In this document: one piece after another, positions 1 through 8,378 of the stretch
How positions within the stretch are numbered: position 1 is the first letter of the stretch
Layout: every line of letters begins with the position of its first letter
Source: Gammaproteobacteria bacterium
GTDB lineage: Bacteria; Pseudomonadota; Gammaproteobacteria; Arenicellales; UBA868
Direction: 5' to 3'
DNA length: 64,000 nucleotides
Assembly (NCBI GenBank): GCA_022450155.1
Contig: JAKUQR010000004.1
Span: 62,001 to 126,000, forward strand
Translations under genes and position numbers: made by a program
Notes under the pieces: generated by a model
What the model was told of the DNA's origin: nothing
Databases searched by the model: none
The model's input: the letters and a program-made list of their open reading frames with translations, nothing else

Positions 1-526
1 TTTCGCCAAGATAAGCCTTTGCGGCAACGCCGTATTCGGTCTGCAAGAGTTTGACTGTGCTGGAAAACGAGGCGAACGTCTTGGGCAGCTTACACACATA
101 AAGTGTCCCCGTGGTTTCCCAGTCACAACCTAACCCGTATTCCTTCATTAACTCGTCATAGAGCCGTCTAGATTGCTGCAACAGACCAAGTGCTGCGTGA
201 CCTGTCTTAATCATCAGATCTTCACGACAATGACCGGCAAATCTGAATAGCCAGCGCCATAGATCAAAATCTATGCGGGGCGCTACAAAAAAGGGTGAGC
301 GTCGCCGAAAAAACGAACCCAACGCCTGTCCAACCACACCGGGTTCTGCCAGGGGTAAAAGGTGACTCGGACAGATCACGCCACAGTTACCGTGCGATGC
401 CTCACCACCGATTCGGCCCCGGTCTATCAGTGAGACGGTATAACCCACTGCCTCGAGGTAATGTGCACAGGCTGTGCCAATAACGCCTCCGCCTATCACC
501 AGAACGTGTTTTGCGTGATGGCTCAT
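1..526 (-). CDS. FAD-dependent D-amino-acid / hydroxyproline oxidoreductase (DadA-like), partial
   Basis: Only the N-terminal 175 residues are in the window; the gene runs off the left edge. It starts MSHHAKHVLVIGGGVIG, an FAD-binding Rossmann fold of the DAO/DadA family with the GxGxxG motif at residues 12-17 and the following acidic residue region (SLIDRGRIGGEAS). The start ATG overlaps the stop of the hydroxyproline epimerase gene (ATGA), so the two are translationally coupled. In known trans-4-hydroxy-L-proline catabolism the epimerase makes cis-4-hydroxy-D-proline, and a flavin-dependent dehydrogenase of this family oxidises it. That pairing makes D-hydroxyproline the likely substrate here. 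A general D-amino-acid dehydrogenase remains possible because the catalytic half is missing. Confidence 0.85.
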   Translation of the reverse strand, partial: MSHHAKHVLVIGGGVIGTACAHYLEAVGYTVSLIDRGRIGGEASHGNCGVICPSHLLPLAEPGVVGQALGSFFRRRSPFFVAPRIDFDLWRWLFRFAGHCREDLMIKTGHAALGLLQQSRRLYDELMKEYGLGCDWETTGTLYVCKLPKTFASFSSTVKLLQTEYGVAAKAYLGE

Positions 527-1464
527 CCGGTTATACCCATACAGAAAGGATCCCCCGGATCTAGAATCAAAGTAGATTCGGCATTGACATGCGCACTGCC
601 AGTAATCTCGGGTATTACCCGGTCTTGGTGCCACTGTCCCTCTGCTTCGAAGACACTGCCGACGATGCTTTGCTGGCGCCAGATCGTTCCTGGTGCGAGT
701 TTGCCATCGGCCATCAAGCAAGCCAGTTTGGCGCTGGTACCCGTACCACAAGGAGATCGGTCGTAGGCACCGCCCGGGCAGAGTACAAAATTGCGACTGT
801 CCGCTGGCTCATCTGCCGGACCAAACAGTTCGATATGGTCGATCTCTCCGCCATCGTCTCCAGTGATCCCATCGCGGATCAGCGCCGCGCGGATCTGGTT
901 GGCGATTTCACTGAGGCGCGGGATATGGTCAACCGTGACCTGTTGCTGTGGGTCTTGCGCGAGAAAGAACCAGTTCCCGCCCCAGGCAATGTCACCATAA
1001 ATGGTGTCGCCACCAGCAAGTTCGAGTTTGACGCACTGTCTGTAACGATAGCTTGGAACGTTCGTGACAGTAACTCGGTTGTTTTCGTGAAGGCGGATGC
1101 TGACATCGCCAACCGGTGTTTCGATCAGATGGTTACCGAGAGCGATTCTGCCCAGGTGATGTAACGTGACTGCCAGACCAATGGTGCCGTGACCACACAT
1201 GTTGAGTACACCCACATTGTTGAAAAAGACGATTCCGGCGGTTGTCTCCGTTCGGGTTGGTTCACACAGAATACCACCAATCCAAACGTCGCTGCCGCGG
1301 GGTTCGTTGACAATTGCGGATCGAAATTCGTCATATTTATCTCGGAATATTTTCCGCCGACTGGCCATGTCACCTTTGCCGAGATCCGGCCCTCCCGAGA
1401 CCACAATTCTTGTGGGCTCACCACCTGTGTGGGAGTCAATTACGTTGACGTGCTGTAATTTCAT
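523..1464 (-). CDS. 4-hydroxyproline 2-epimerase (proline racemase family)
   Basis: The protein has 313 residues and belongs to the proline racemase family. Both catalytic cysteines are present: one in MCGHGTIG (about Cys90) and one in DRSPCGTGT (about Cys239). Trans-3-hydroxyproline dehydratases of the same family have Ser or Thr at the first position, so this should be a racemase or epimerase. Coupling to the FAD oxidase (4-base overlap) favours 4-hydroxyproline over proline as substrate. The frame stays open upstream to 1527, but I chose the internal ATG at 1464 (MKLQHVNVIDSHTGGEPT). Family homology begins there, and an AGGTGA-like ribosome site lies just upstream. Pseudomonas names for such genes include lhpA and hypE. 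The role is cytosolic amino-acid catabolism. Confidence 0.88.
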   Translation of the reverse strand: MKLQHVNVIDSHTGGEPTRIVVSGGPDLGKGDMASRRKIFRDKYDEFRSAIVNEPRGSDVWIGGILCEPTRTETTAGIVFFNNVGVLNMCGHGTIGLAVTLHHLGRIALGNHLIETPVGDVSIRLHENNRVTVTNVPSYRYRQCVKLELAGGDTIYGDIAWGGNWFFLAQDPQQQVTVDHIPRLSEIANQIRAALIRDGITGDDGGEIDHIELFGPADEPADSRNFVLCPGGAYDRSPCGTGTSAKLACLMADGKLAPGTIWRQQSIVGSVFEAEGQWHQDRVIPEITGSAHVNAESTLILDPGDPFCMGITG

Positions 1465-1504
1465 CTTTAGGGTCACCTGCTGCTGAGGAGTTTCCGGCAT
1501 GACG

Positions 1505-1519
1505 CATACCGATGGTATG
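1505..1519. promoter_or_regulatory. Candidate operator palindrome upstream of the hydroxyproline operon
   Basis: CATACC-GAT-GGTATG is a perfect 6-base inverted repeat with a 3-base spacer. It lies about 40 bases upstream of the chosen epimerase start and about 100 bases upstream of aroE on the other strand. The position suits a repressor or activator site for the catabolic operon. No regulator gene is visible in the window, so this rests on symmetry and position only. Confidence 0.3.
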
Positions 1520-1621
1520 GAATACACTCGATGGAAGCCGAGATGAGATTATGCGGTCAGGCTACCCGCAGTGTCAGTACTGTTTCGATGGTACGCACAT
1601 TCAGGATAACCACACAGCGTA

Positions 1622-2467
1622 ATGAAAGATTTGTTTGACCTCGGAGCAAAAAAACGCCGGTTCGGTGTGGTGGGGCACCCGGTAGAACACAGTAAATCTC
1701 CCCCGATTCACCGACTTTTTGCGCAGCAGTGCGGGCTCGAACTCGAATACATGGCGATTCAGCTTGACCGGGGTGGTTTCGTTCAGGGCGTACACAACCT
1801 GCAGGCAGGCGGTGTGTGCGGTCTCAACGTGACCCTTCCGTTCAAGGAAGAAGCTCGCCAGTTGTGTGATCATGTGAGTGATCGCGCTGAGGTCGCCGCT
1901 GCGGTAAACACGCTCTGCTTTAGAAACGAGGGGGATATTTATGGTGATAACACCGATGGTGTCGGCCTAGTAACAGATGTCGAGGAAAACCTAGGACTGC
2001 GATTGCGCGGCCGAACACTGCTGCTTCTGGGTGCGGGTGGAGCAGCGCGGGGTGTGCTCCAGCCTCTGCTCGAGGCCGGCCCTCAGCAGCTAGTGATTGC
2101 AAATCGTACCGCGGAGAAAGCCCGCCAACTGGCGTTCGCGTTTGCAGGTTACGGTCCGGTCGAGGCAGTGGGGCTGGATCGTCTTTCAGGCTGTCATTAT
2201 GACCTGGTGGTCAATGCCACTTCTGCGAGTCTTTCCGGCGAGATGCCACCGTTACCTGATGTGTTGTTTGCAGCTAATGCTCTGGCCTACGACATGATGT
2301 ATGGTGATGAGCCCACGGTATTTATGCAGTGGGCCGAGGGCCACGGGGCGGGGCAAGTCAGCGATGGTTTGGGTATGCTGGTGGAACAGGCAGCGGCATC
2401 GTTTTATCTCTGGAACGAAATCAAGCCCCAGACCGAGGAAGTCATCCGCTTGGTGCGACAGATGTGA
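1622..2467 (+). CDS. aroE: Shikimate dehydrogenase (NADP+)
   Basis: AroE reduces 3-dehydroshikimate to shikimate with NADPH, the fourth step of the shikimate pathway, in the cytosol. The 281-residue length is normal. The substrate-binding motif SKSP is at residues 24-27, and the catalytic lysine is Lys75 in NVTLPFK. The catalytic Asp is in NTDGVG (about residue 112). The NADP Rossmann motif GAGGAA is at about residues 137-142. The C-terminal region DGLGMLVEQAA is also typical. The gene stands alone on the plus strand, diverging from the hydroxyproline genes and converging on hemH. Another shikimate-pathway gene, aroQ, lies elsewhere in the window. The start gives the full N-terminal domain with no extra residues. 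Confidence 0.95.
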   Translation: MKDLFDLGAKKRRFGVVGHPVEHSKSPPIHRLFAQQCGLELEYMAIQLDRGGFVQGVHNLQAGGVCGLNVTLPFKEEARQLCDHVSDRAEVAAAVNTLCFRNEGDIYGDNTDGVGLVTDVEENLGLRLRGRTLLLLGAGGAARGVLQPLLEAGPQQLVIANRTAEKARQLAFAFAGYGPVEAVGLDRLSGCHYDLVVNATSASLSGEMPPLPDVLFAANALAYDMMYGDEPTVFMQWAEGHGAGQVSDGLGMLVEQAAASFYLWNEIKPQTEEVIRLVRQM

Positions 2468-2551
2468 CGGCGATATTTTTCGGCGCCTGGTTAGAGCCTC
2501 CTCAATGAGTAGGTCCAGTAGTCGGCGGTTTAATATAAGAAGGCGCAGGGA

Positions 2552-3568
2552 TCAAAGCCATCCGGCCAACGCCTGTTCCACGATAATTCCCAGCGCCAGG
2601 ATATGGTCTTGGCGATCGTTGAGACAGGGAATGTAATGGAATGTTTCACCACCTGAACGTAGGAATACTTCCCGATTCTGGATTTCGATTTCCTCGAGTG
2701 TTTCAAGACAGTCTGCAGAAAAACCCGGACAGATCACGTTGACACTACGAACGCCTTGGTTTGCGAGCTGTTCCAGACTTTTATCGGTGTACGGTTGAAG
2801 CCAGGCTGCGCGGCCGAAACGTGACTGAAAGGTTACCCGCCAGTCGCCTCGAGACAGCTTGAGTTTTTCAGCAAGCGCTGTGGCGGTGGCGAAGCACTGT
2901 TGGGCATAGGGATCGCCGGCCTGCCGCAAGCGCTCTGGTGTGCCGTGGAAAGAAATCAGTAAATGTTCAGCCCTACCCTGTTCCGCCCAGTGCTCAGAGA
3001 TCGACGCCGCCAGCGCATTGAGGTAACCCTCATTGAGGTGATAGTCACGAACGATATGCAGCGCTGGAAGATTTCTCCAGCTTTTTACAACGTTGGCTAC
3101 TGCATCGTAGATCGATGCGGTAGTGGAAGACGAATACTGTGGGTAAAGTGGCAGAATCAGGATCTGTTCTGTGCCCCGTTCAGCCAGACTTTGCAGTGCG
3201 GAAACAATTGACGGGTTGCCATAACGCATACCCAGCTCAACATTCACTGGGAGCTCGATTTTTTGTCGAAGATAGTCCGAGATGAGGTTGGTTTGCCGTC
3301 TCGCAATAGTCAGAAGAGGCGACCCCGTCGGTGACCAGATCTTTTTGTAGGCGGTGGCACTGAGTCGCGGTCGAAACCTGAGAATAATGCCGTGCAGTAT
3401 TGGGCACCAGATCATCCGGTGTAGTTCTACCACACGATGATCGTGCAGAAACTGAGTTAAAAACCGGCGTACGGCGGGTGAATCTGGAGCATCAGGTGTT
3501 CCCAGGTTAGCGAGAATGACGCCTATGCTGCGGTTGCGATCAGAGTCAATCCCAGTTTGGTAGCGCAT
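2552..3568 (-). CDS. hemH: Ferrochelatase
   Basis: HemH inserts Fe2+ into protoporphyrin IX, the last step of protoheme synthesis. The 338-residue protein opens with the family motif GVILANLGTPDAP. The metal-binding catalytic histidine is in ISFHGTPERLRQ (about His208), and the C-terminal signature CPGFSADCLETLEEI is intact. The gene converges on aroE and has a 346-base non-coding region upstream. Two other heme genes, hemF and hemB, are in the window but not adjacent. The cysteine pattern of [2Fe-2S] ferrochelatases is not evident at the C-terminus. Confidence 0.95.
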   Translation of the reverse strand: MRYQTGIDSDRNRSIGVILANLGTPDAPDSPAVRRFLTQFLHDHRVVELHRMIWCPILHGIILRFRPRLSATAYKKIWSPTGSPLLTIARRQTNLISDYLRQKIELPVNVELGMRYGNPSIVSALQSLAERGTEQILILPLYPQYSSSTTASIYDAVANVVKSWRNLPALHIVRDYHLNEGYLNALAASISEHWAEQGRAEHLLISFHGTPERLRQAGDPYAQQCFATATALAEKLKLSRGDWRVTFQSRFGRAAWLQPYTDKSLEQLANQGVRSVNVICPGFSADCLETLEEIEIQNREVFLRSGGETFHYIPCLNDRQDHILALGIIVEQALAGWL

Positions 3569-3914
3569 CCGGTCACACTCCTAGAATTGATTGTTTTTAC
3601 TCGGCCGGTTGACACGGCAACGACTCACGCTGCAATAGTCTAAATCGTACGATGACAGTTGTACGCTACTTAAGGCTCGTTTGCAGTGTGTGTCAATGTA
3701 TATCAATGGATATCGCCTCCCCTCACTGAAGATGGTGTTAACGGGATTTTATATGTGATCGTTCATTGTCGAGTCAGGCTCCAATCGAGTGTGAGATCTG
3801 ATGAAATCGAAGCCCAATAACGATCGCGCCACGCTATCATGTTATAACAGGGCCTAATGAATCTGTGGTTATTCCGGTGACTTAATTCGGAACCATAGAC
3901 CCAGGAGTTAGATT
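3569..3914. other. Non-coding divergent region between hemH and an unknown gene
   Basis: This stretch of 346 bases separates two divergent genes and should hold both promoters. It is AT-richer than its surroundings. I see no convincing ORF, tRNA or rho-independent terminator and could not assign a clear -35/-10 pair. An ACCCAGGAG element just before 3915 is a good ribosome-binding site for the rightward gene. Confidence 0.4.
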
Positions 3915-4409
3915 ATGCACTGGTTCGTGCTTGGGATTATCGGGCTTACGCTGGTCGTATCAGCAAGTCGTTATCCTCGACTGGCGTTTACTTTGCTGGT
4001 TGTACTTCTCGCACTCGCAGCTATCACCTTCCAGTTGAATTCGAAAAATGACGAACGTTCCGACTCGCTGATATCTGATTCAGAGGTCGAACTATCACAG
4101 GTGACCATGACTTCAGGTTACGCGGGTAGTTACGACATGGAAGGCTTTCTGCGCAATGACTCGCTAGTTTCTTCTATAGTCGAAGTTGTCGTACAGATTG
4201 AGATGCTGGATTGCCCAGCTCAGAGCAAAACAGATCGGGTTAACTGTAACAAACTGGGGTCGGTGACGGCCAGGATCACTACGGATGTACCCCCCGGTGA
4301 GGCCCAGCAGTTCAACACCAACCTGTCATTTCCCGCATCCCAAGTTTCGGGTTATATCACCTGGGATTATCAGATCTCACAGGTCATCGGACGGCCACAC
4401 CAGCGTTAG
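3915..4409 (+). CDS. Hypothetical membrane-anchored protein
   Basis: I do not recognise this 164-residue protein. It begins with two hydrophobic segments (about residues 3-17 and 22-41), separated by a short SRYPR turn. A soluble domain of about 120 residues follows, with alternating hydrophobic residues suggestive of beta strands. Two cysteines (LDCPAQ and VNCNK) lie about 12 residues apart and could pair if the domain is periplasmic. Topology and function are inferred from hydropathy only. A strong CAGGAG ribosome site precedes the ATG. It stands alone, with long non-coding DNA upstream and an opposing small gene downstream. Codon usage looks like that of the neighbours, so I think it is real. 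Confidence 0.7.
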   Translation: MHWFVLGIIGLTLVVSASRYPRLAFTLLVVLLALAAITFQLNSKNDERSDSLISDSEVELSQVTMTSGYAGSYDMEGFLRNDSLVSSIVEVVVQIEMLDCPAQSKTDRVNCNKLGSVTARITTDVPPGEAQQFNTNLSFPASQVSGYITWDYQISQVIGRPHQR

Positions 4410-4466
4410 TCACCTGCATTGATTACAGTCGACCGTTTGCCCAGCAGGCGAGAAAAGGACCCCAGC

Positions 4467-4501
4467 AAACAAAAGAGGCGACGGCCGGAGCCATCGCCTC
4501 T
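4467..4501 (-). terminator. Rho-independent terminator of the lysine-rich small gene
   Basis: Read on the minus strand, a GC-rich hairpin has outer arms GAGGCGA/TCGCCTC and inner arms GGC/GCC. It is followed directly by TTTTGTTTG. It lies about 55 bases past the stop of the minus-strand 39-residue gene. The T-run is on the minus strand only. Confidence 0.75.
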
Positions 4502-4554
4502 GTCAAGTTAGGAACGTCTGCCTAACGGTTATTTAGCGTCACTGTTACGCGTTC

Positions 4555-4674
4555 TTAGCGCCGCTTTTTCTTAGTTACTTTTTTCTTAGTTACCTTTTTC
4601 TTAGTTACTTTTTTCTTAGTTACTTTTTTCTTGGATGCTGCTCGTTTCTTCGTGGCTTTTTTCTTTGCCGCCAT
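4555..4674 (-). CDS. 39-residue lysine-rich histone-H1-like repeat protein
   Basis: This tiny gene is absent from ordinary length-filtered ORF calls. It encodes MAAKKKATKKRAASKKK followed by four tandem copies of the pentad VTKKK and a terminal RR. Lysine plus arginine make up well over half the residues. It has what a real gene needs: an AGAGGA ribosome site 8 bases before the ATG, an upstream promoter-like TTGACA, and a hairpin terminator after the stop. Such proteins resemble the lysine-rich tails of bacterial histone-H1-like and AlgP-type DNA-binding proteins, so a nucleoid, RNA or ribosome-associated role is plausible but inferred. The 15-base tandem repeat could vary in copy number. The same type of repeat forms the C-terminal tail of adenylate kinase at 35632-35775. 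Confidence 0.75.
   Translation of the reverse strand: MAAKKKATKKRAASKKKVTKKKVTKKKVTKKKVTKKKRR
4562..4632. repeat. 15-base tandem repeat inside the lysine-rich small gene
   Basis: A 15-base unit (on the plus strand TTAGTTACYTTTTTC) is repeated about four to five times with one base varying, and it encodes the VTKKK pentads. The near-identity of the copies suggests recent expansion or active slippage. Confidence 0.85.
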
Positions 4675-4752
4675 ATTTAATTTCCTCTGCTAGGGTTGAT
4701 GTGAGATGAGCTTCTGACTGCCAGCTGTTGACCGGAACGATATGTTTTCAAC

Positions 4753-4784
4753 TATAACGTTAAAGGTCTCTTTTAATATGTCAA
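4753..4784 (-). promoter_or_regulatory. Candidate sigma-70 promoter for the lysine-rich small gene
   Basis: On the minus strand a perfect TTGACA (4784-4779) is followed after 16 bases by TAACGT, a weak -10. An alternative -10, TATAGT, lies at a longer 22-base spacing. It is about 80-110 bases upstream of the ATG at 4674. Confidence 0.45.
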
Positions 4785-5040
4785 GATCGTTTTACCGTTA
4801 ATCAATTCGTTCTGGCAAACGCGGAGTAACAAAACACAGTTGCTCCTAAAGCGCGAACTATAGTCAGGCAAAAACAAATGTCAAGCGATAGTAACTTCAA
4901 CTAAATGCGGTGCAACCAATGTTAGGGTATGTTCATGCGTGCGCGAAGTCGTTTTATTTATTCTTACTGAGCAGTAATCAGCATTTGTTTTATCAAAAAA
5001 CATCTCGAAAGTATTGCGTGTTGTCGTTGAAAAACCACCG
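4785..5040. other. AT-rich non-coding region between the small gene and waaA
   Basis: The region from the small gene's start to the end of waaA (4675-5040) is 366 bases. Beyond the promoter noted above I see no ORF, tRNA or clear terminator. A short inverted repeat (TTACTG-CT-CAGTAA on the minus strand) downstream of waaA lacks a T-run. Confidence 0.35.
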
Positions 5041-6318
5041 TTAGTTTAGATAAGGCAAAACAAGTTTTAGTGTACTGTCAGTGGCACCGGTGTTTTCAGA
5101 TACCATCCGTATACCGTTTTCGCCGGTTGTTGCGCGAAGATTGGCATCGCGCAGCAAAGAGCACACCTGCGCTTTAAGCGTTTCAGGGCCATCAATCTGA
5201 AACCCAGCCTGACGAGCTAGCGTGAGCTGGCTGATCTCGAAAAAATTACGCATATAAGGCCCAAATATAACGGGCACACCCACTGCGCAAGGTTCTAGAA
5301 TATTGTGACCACCGATACCTTTTATACGGATCAGACTTCCCCCGACGATAGCAATGTCGGCAGCAGCATAAAGCATGGCAAGTTCACCCATAGTATCCGC
5401 AATCTGAACAGATACAGAGTCTGGGATTGGGCCGTGCTGCTGGCTACGTCGCACCACGGTGAATCCGGATCGAACGGTCAGCCGGGCGACTTGGTCAAAA
5501 CGTTCCGGATGCCGGGGTGCCAAGACCAGTAGCGTCTGTGGAAACTGCTCAGACAGGTCCTTGAGCAGGCCCAAAAGCAGTGATTCTTCACCATCGTGAG
5601 TACTGCCGCAGACGATCACAGAACGGTCGCGTCCCCAATCCCGCCGCACAGCTTCTGCGACCTCTCGCAGGCTGGGCGGCAAATGGGTCTCAAATTTCAT
5701 GCTGCCGGTTCGGGTTACTCTATTCGGGGAGATACCCAGATCAATCAGGCGTTGACGGTCACCATCGGATTGGACACCGAATTCAGATACCTTGGCCAAA
5801 GCCGGCCCGACTACCGGCAAAATACGCGCATAGCCTCGGCGTGACTTTTCTGACATGCGGACATTCGCCATTACGACTTTCGTTCCCATGCGGTGGCACT
5901 GAGAAATTATGTTTGGCCAGATTTCCGTCTCCATCAGAATCAGAATGTCGGGTGATGTTCTTTGTAGAAAGTGGGTTACGGCAAACGGATAATCATATGG
6001 TGCATAGCAGTGGGTTACTTGTTGATCGAACGTTGAGCGTACCCTTTCCGATCCAGTAGGGGTCATCGTTGTGACCAAAATTCGGCAGTCAGGCCGAGCG
6101 TTGAGCAGATTGCTAATAAGCGGAGTGGCTGCATTGACTTCCCCAACTGACACTGCATGAATCCAGACATTGAACCGGTCTGGGTAATGCGGGCCGTACC
6201 CAAATCGCTCTGCCCAACGGTAGTGGTAGGCAGAGCTGTAGAATCCCTTGACGACCAGTCGCAGCAGTACGACAGGCAGCAGCAACCAAAGCAGCAGGGT
6301 ATAAAGACTTCGAGCCAA
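5041..6318 (-). CDS. waaA: 3-deoxy-D-manno-octulosonic acid (Kdo) transferase
   Basis: WaaA (KdtA) transfers Kdo from CMP-Kdo to lipid A precursors at the inner membrane, starting the LPS inner core. The 425-residue protein has an N-terminal membrane anchor (about residues 5-24) and the GT30 catalytic glutamate in VSVGE (Glu60). Its GT-B C-terminal domain contains GGSLIRIKGIGGHNILEP. The start codon is a TTG 24 bases after the hemF stop; no in-frame ATG gives the anchor. It is the last gene of the long minus-strand run that begins at dsbD. Confidence 0.94.
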   Translation of the reverse strand: MARSLYTLLLWLLLPVVLLRLVVKGFYSSAYHYRWAERFGYGPHYPDRFNVWIHAVSVGEVNAATPLISNLLNARPDCRILVTTMTPTGSERVRSTFDQQVTHCYAPYDYPFAVTHFLQRTSPDILILMETEIWPNIISQCHRMGTKVVMANVRMSEKSRRGYARILPVVGPALAKVSEFGVQSDGDRQRLIDLGISPNRVTRTGSMKFETHLPPSLREVAEAVRRDWGRDRSVIVCGSTHDGEESLLLGLLKDLSEQFPQTLLVLAPRHPERFDQVARLTVRSGFTVVRRSQQHGPIPDSVSVQIADTMGELAMLYAAADIAIVGGSLIRIKGIGGHNILEPCAVGVPVIFGPYMRNFFEISQLTLARQAGFQIDGPETLKAQVCSLLRDANLRATTGENGIRMVSENTGATDSTLKLVLPYLN

Positions 6319-6342
6319 TGGTTTTAGTTGTTCTCGATCAGT

Positions 6343-7266
6343 TCATGATTCATCTTCGAGCCAGTTTCTGGGTCGAAGGAATTGAAGGTAAAGCGCTTCT
6401 TCAGCAGAACCCGGGGTTGGTTGCCAGTTGTATCTCCAGGATACTTCGGGCGGCAGCGACATTAAAATAGATTCCGTACGACCACCACTTTGTAAACCGA
6501 ACAATGTGCCGCGATCGTAGACTAGATTGAATTCCACATATCGACCTCGCCGATAGCGCTGAAACTCGCGTTCATTTGTGCCGTAGGGGGTCGCACACCG
6601 GCGCTTTACAATTGGGAGATAAGCTGTGAGAAAATGTTCGCCGATACTGCGAGTTACTCCGAAGGCATTTTCAAAGCCACCTTCATTGAAATCGTCAAAA
6701 AACAGTCCACCAATGCCGCGCTGTTCTCCGCGGTGTTTCAGAACAAAATATTCGTCACACCACTTTTTCATTCGGGGATAGAGATCCTCACCAAAAGGCC
6801 TTAAGGCCTCCCGTGCAGTGCGATGCCAGTGAACAGCATCTTCTTCAAATCCGTAGTAGGGAGTGAGGTCGAAACCTCCGCCAAACCACCAGGTCGTATC
6901 ATTCTCACCGGTGGATGCTTTGAAAAAACGAACATTCATATGGGCTGTTGGAACGTAGGGATTTAGTGGGTGAATCACCAAGGAGACGCCCATGGCTTCA
7001 TATTTGCAACCTGCCAGGGTAGGTCTATGGGCTGTTGCTTCCGATGGCAGTCGGTCTCCCCTAACGTGGGAGAAGTTAACACCTGCTTGCTCAAAAAGCG
7101 CTCCCTGACACAGAATTCGAGTTCGACCACCACCATCATCATTGTGGCGGGTCCAGGTGTCTTCTGTGAATAACGCCTTACCGTCGGTGCGTTCGAGTGT
7201 CGAGCAGATCTGATCCTGCAAATTTCTCAAAAATTCGCGAACCTCCTCGTCAGTAGAAGTGGTCAT
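6343..7266 (-). CDS. hemF: Oxygen-dependent coproporphyrinogen III oxidase
   Basis: HemF uses O2 to decarboxylate coproporphyrinogen III to protoporphyrinogen IX. The 307 residues match the family length. The signatures [18 protein letters not shown], the FDDFNEGG segment and the C-terminal [11 protein letters not shown] are clear. Its presence implies that the organism meets oxygen. It lies 29 bases after tsaC and 24 bases before waaA. An E. coli-like pairing with a nearby aroE is not kept here, although aroE is only a few kilobases away. Confidence 0.96.
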   Translation of the reverse strand: MTTSTDEEVREFLRNLQDQICSTLERTDGKALFTEDTWTRHNDDGGGRTRILCQGALFEQAGVNFSHVRGDRLPSEATAHRPTLAGCKYEAMGVSLVIHPLNPYVPTAHMNVRFFKASTGENDTTWWFGGGFDLTPYYGFEEDAVHWHRTAREALRPFGEDLYPRMKKWCDEYFVLKHRGEQRGIGGLFFDDFNEGGFENAFGVTRSIGEHFLTAYLPIVKRRCATPYGTNEREFQRYRRGRYVEFNLVYDRGTLFGLQSGGRTESILMSLPPEVSWRYNWQPTPGSAEEALYLQFLRPRNWLEDES

Positions 7267-7295
7267 AGCTGGTGTCTACTTCAAAAACCCAGGTT

Positions 7296-7859
7296 TCAGT
7301 TTCCGCCGCGGACAAGCTGGCCAGTACGGGCATCGCGGATCTCGCTCGGTGAAGTCGCCCGCCCTACCGGGCCATCAATTATCCAATCTATGCGATCACC
7401 AAATTCAAACCGGACTTGTCTGGCGGTACGCAGCGGTGGCTGGTTCTTTCTGTTTGCACTGGTGGATACAATCGCAGACCGACTTTGTCGACACAGTGCC
7501 AATGCCAGTGGATGGTCGATGAGACGTACTGCCAGGGTATCGTGTTGACCGCGCAGCCAACGGGGGGTAGCGGTTAAAGCGGGCAGTAACCAGGTGTGTG
7601 GTCCAGGCCAGTTGGCGAGTGGTGTAATGAGTGAACTGCCGACGGAAAAATCAATAAGTCGTCTCAGCCGGCGGACATCGTCTGTGATCACGATCAGCCC
7701 CTTGGCCCAACTCCGGTGCTTCAGTGTCAGTATCCGTCGGACGGCAGTTTCATTGAGCGGGTCGCAGCCCAGCCCGAAACAGTATTCAGTCGGGTAGGCG
7801 ATTATCCCGCCTGCCGTACAAACTTCGACTGCTTTTTCAATCTGACTCCAAATGGACAT
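7296..7859 (-). CDS. tsaC: L-threonylcarbamoyladenylate synthase (TsaC/YrdC)
   Basis: TsaC makes threonylcarbamoyl-AMP from threonine, bicarbonate and ATP for the t6A37 modification of ANN-decoding tRNAs. The 187 residues match the short TsaC form without the SUA5 C-terminal domain. Conserved elements are IIAYPTEYCFGLGCDP near the N-terminus, LKHRSWAKGLI, WPGPHTWLLPA and VSTSAN. Its first 23 bases overlap the end of purE in another frame. I kept this ATG because it matches the E. coli N-terminus almost exactly. Confidence 0.94.
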   Translation of the reverse strand: MSIWSQIEKAVEVCTAGGIIAYPTEYCFGLGCDPLNETAVRRILTLKHRSWAKGLIVITDDVRRLRRLIDFSVGSSLITPLANWPGPHTWLLPALTATPRWLRGQHDTLAVRLIDHPLALALCRQSRSAIVSTSANRKNQPPLRTARQVRFEFGDRIDWIIDGPVGRATSPSEIRDARTGQLVRGGN

Positions 7860-8367
7860 TTTGTTTATCCAGGCTTGTTTGCAACTTGCGATCTTTATCT
7901 CGAACGAGCTGGGCGTTTGCTTTACGCTCGGTTTTAAGTCTTTCAGTCAGTTCGGGGTCACCGATTGCAAGTATCTGTGCGGACAGATAAGCCGCATTTT
8001 TTGCCCCTGCTTTGCCGATGGCAACACAAGCGACCGGTATTCCACCAGGCATTTGGACAGTAGACAGCAATGCATCATGCCCGTTGAGTGGTCCAGCGTC
8101 CATGGGGATCCCGATGACAGGTTTTAGTGTCAGGGCAGCAACCGTTCCAGCAAGATGCGCTGCCAGACCCGCGGCTGCAACAAATACGGCGCAGCCCCTT
8201 TCCTCAGCATCAAACACATAACGACGGGTGTCATCGGGCGTACGGTGGGCGGACGTAATCTTTACTTCAAAAGGTATTGCCAGGGCGTTCAAGGTGTCAA
8301 GAGTAGTTTGTACGGTTGAGAGGTCCGAATCGGATCCCATCAAGACTGAGATAAATTTGTTACTCAC
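7837..8367 (-). CDS. purE: N5-carboxyaminoimidazole ribonucleotide mutase
   Basis: PurE catalyses the carboxylation-related step that yields CAIR in purine synthesis. The 176-residue protein has GSDSD (residues 11-15), the SAHRTP loop with its catalytic histidine (about residues 39-44), and [21 protein letters not shown]. The R in SAHRTP fits class I mutases, which need PurK; no purK is in the window. Start is GTG at 8367 with a GGGAG ribosome site; no in-frame ATG is near. It follows purD by 11 bases in a purH-purD-purE order. Confidence 0.93.
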   Translation of the reverse strand: MSNKFISVLMGSDSDLSTVQTTLDTLNALAIPFEVKITSAHRTPDDTRRYVFDAEERGCAVFVAAAGLAAHLAGTVAALTLKPVIGIPMDAGPLNGHDALLSTVQMPGGIPVACVAIGKAGAKNAAYLSAQILAIGDPELTERLKTERKANAQLVRDKDRKLQTSLDKQNVHLESD

Positions 8368-8378
8368 ATGAATACTCC

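Noticed and set aside
589-1164. A 191-residue plus-strand open frame within the epimerase gene
   Set aside because: It is antisense to a well-conserved racemase and shows no recognisable domain.
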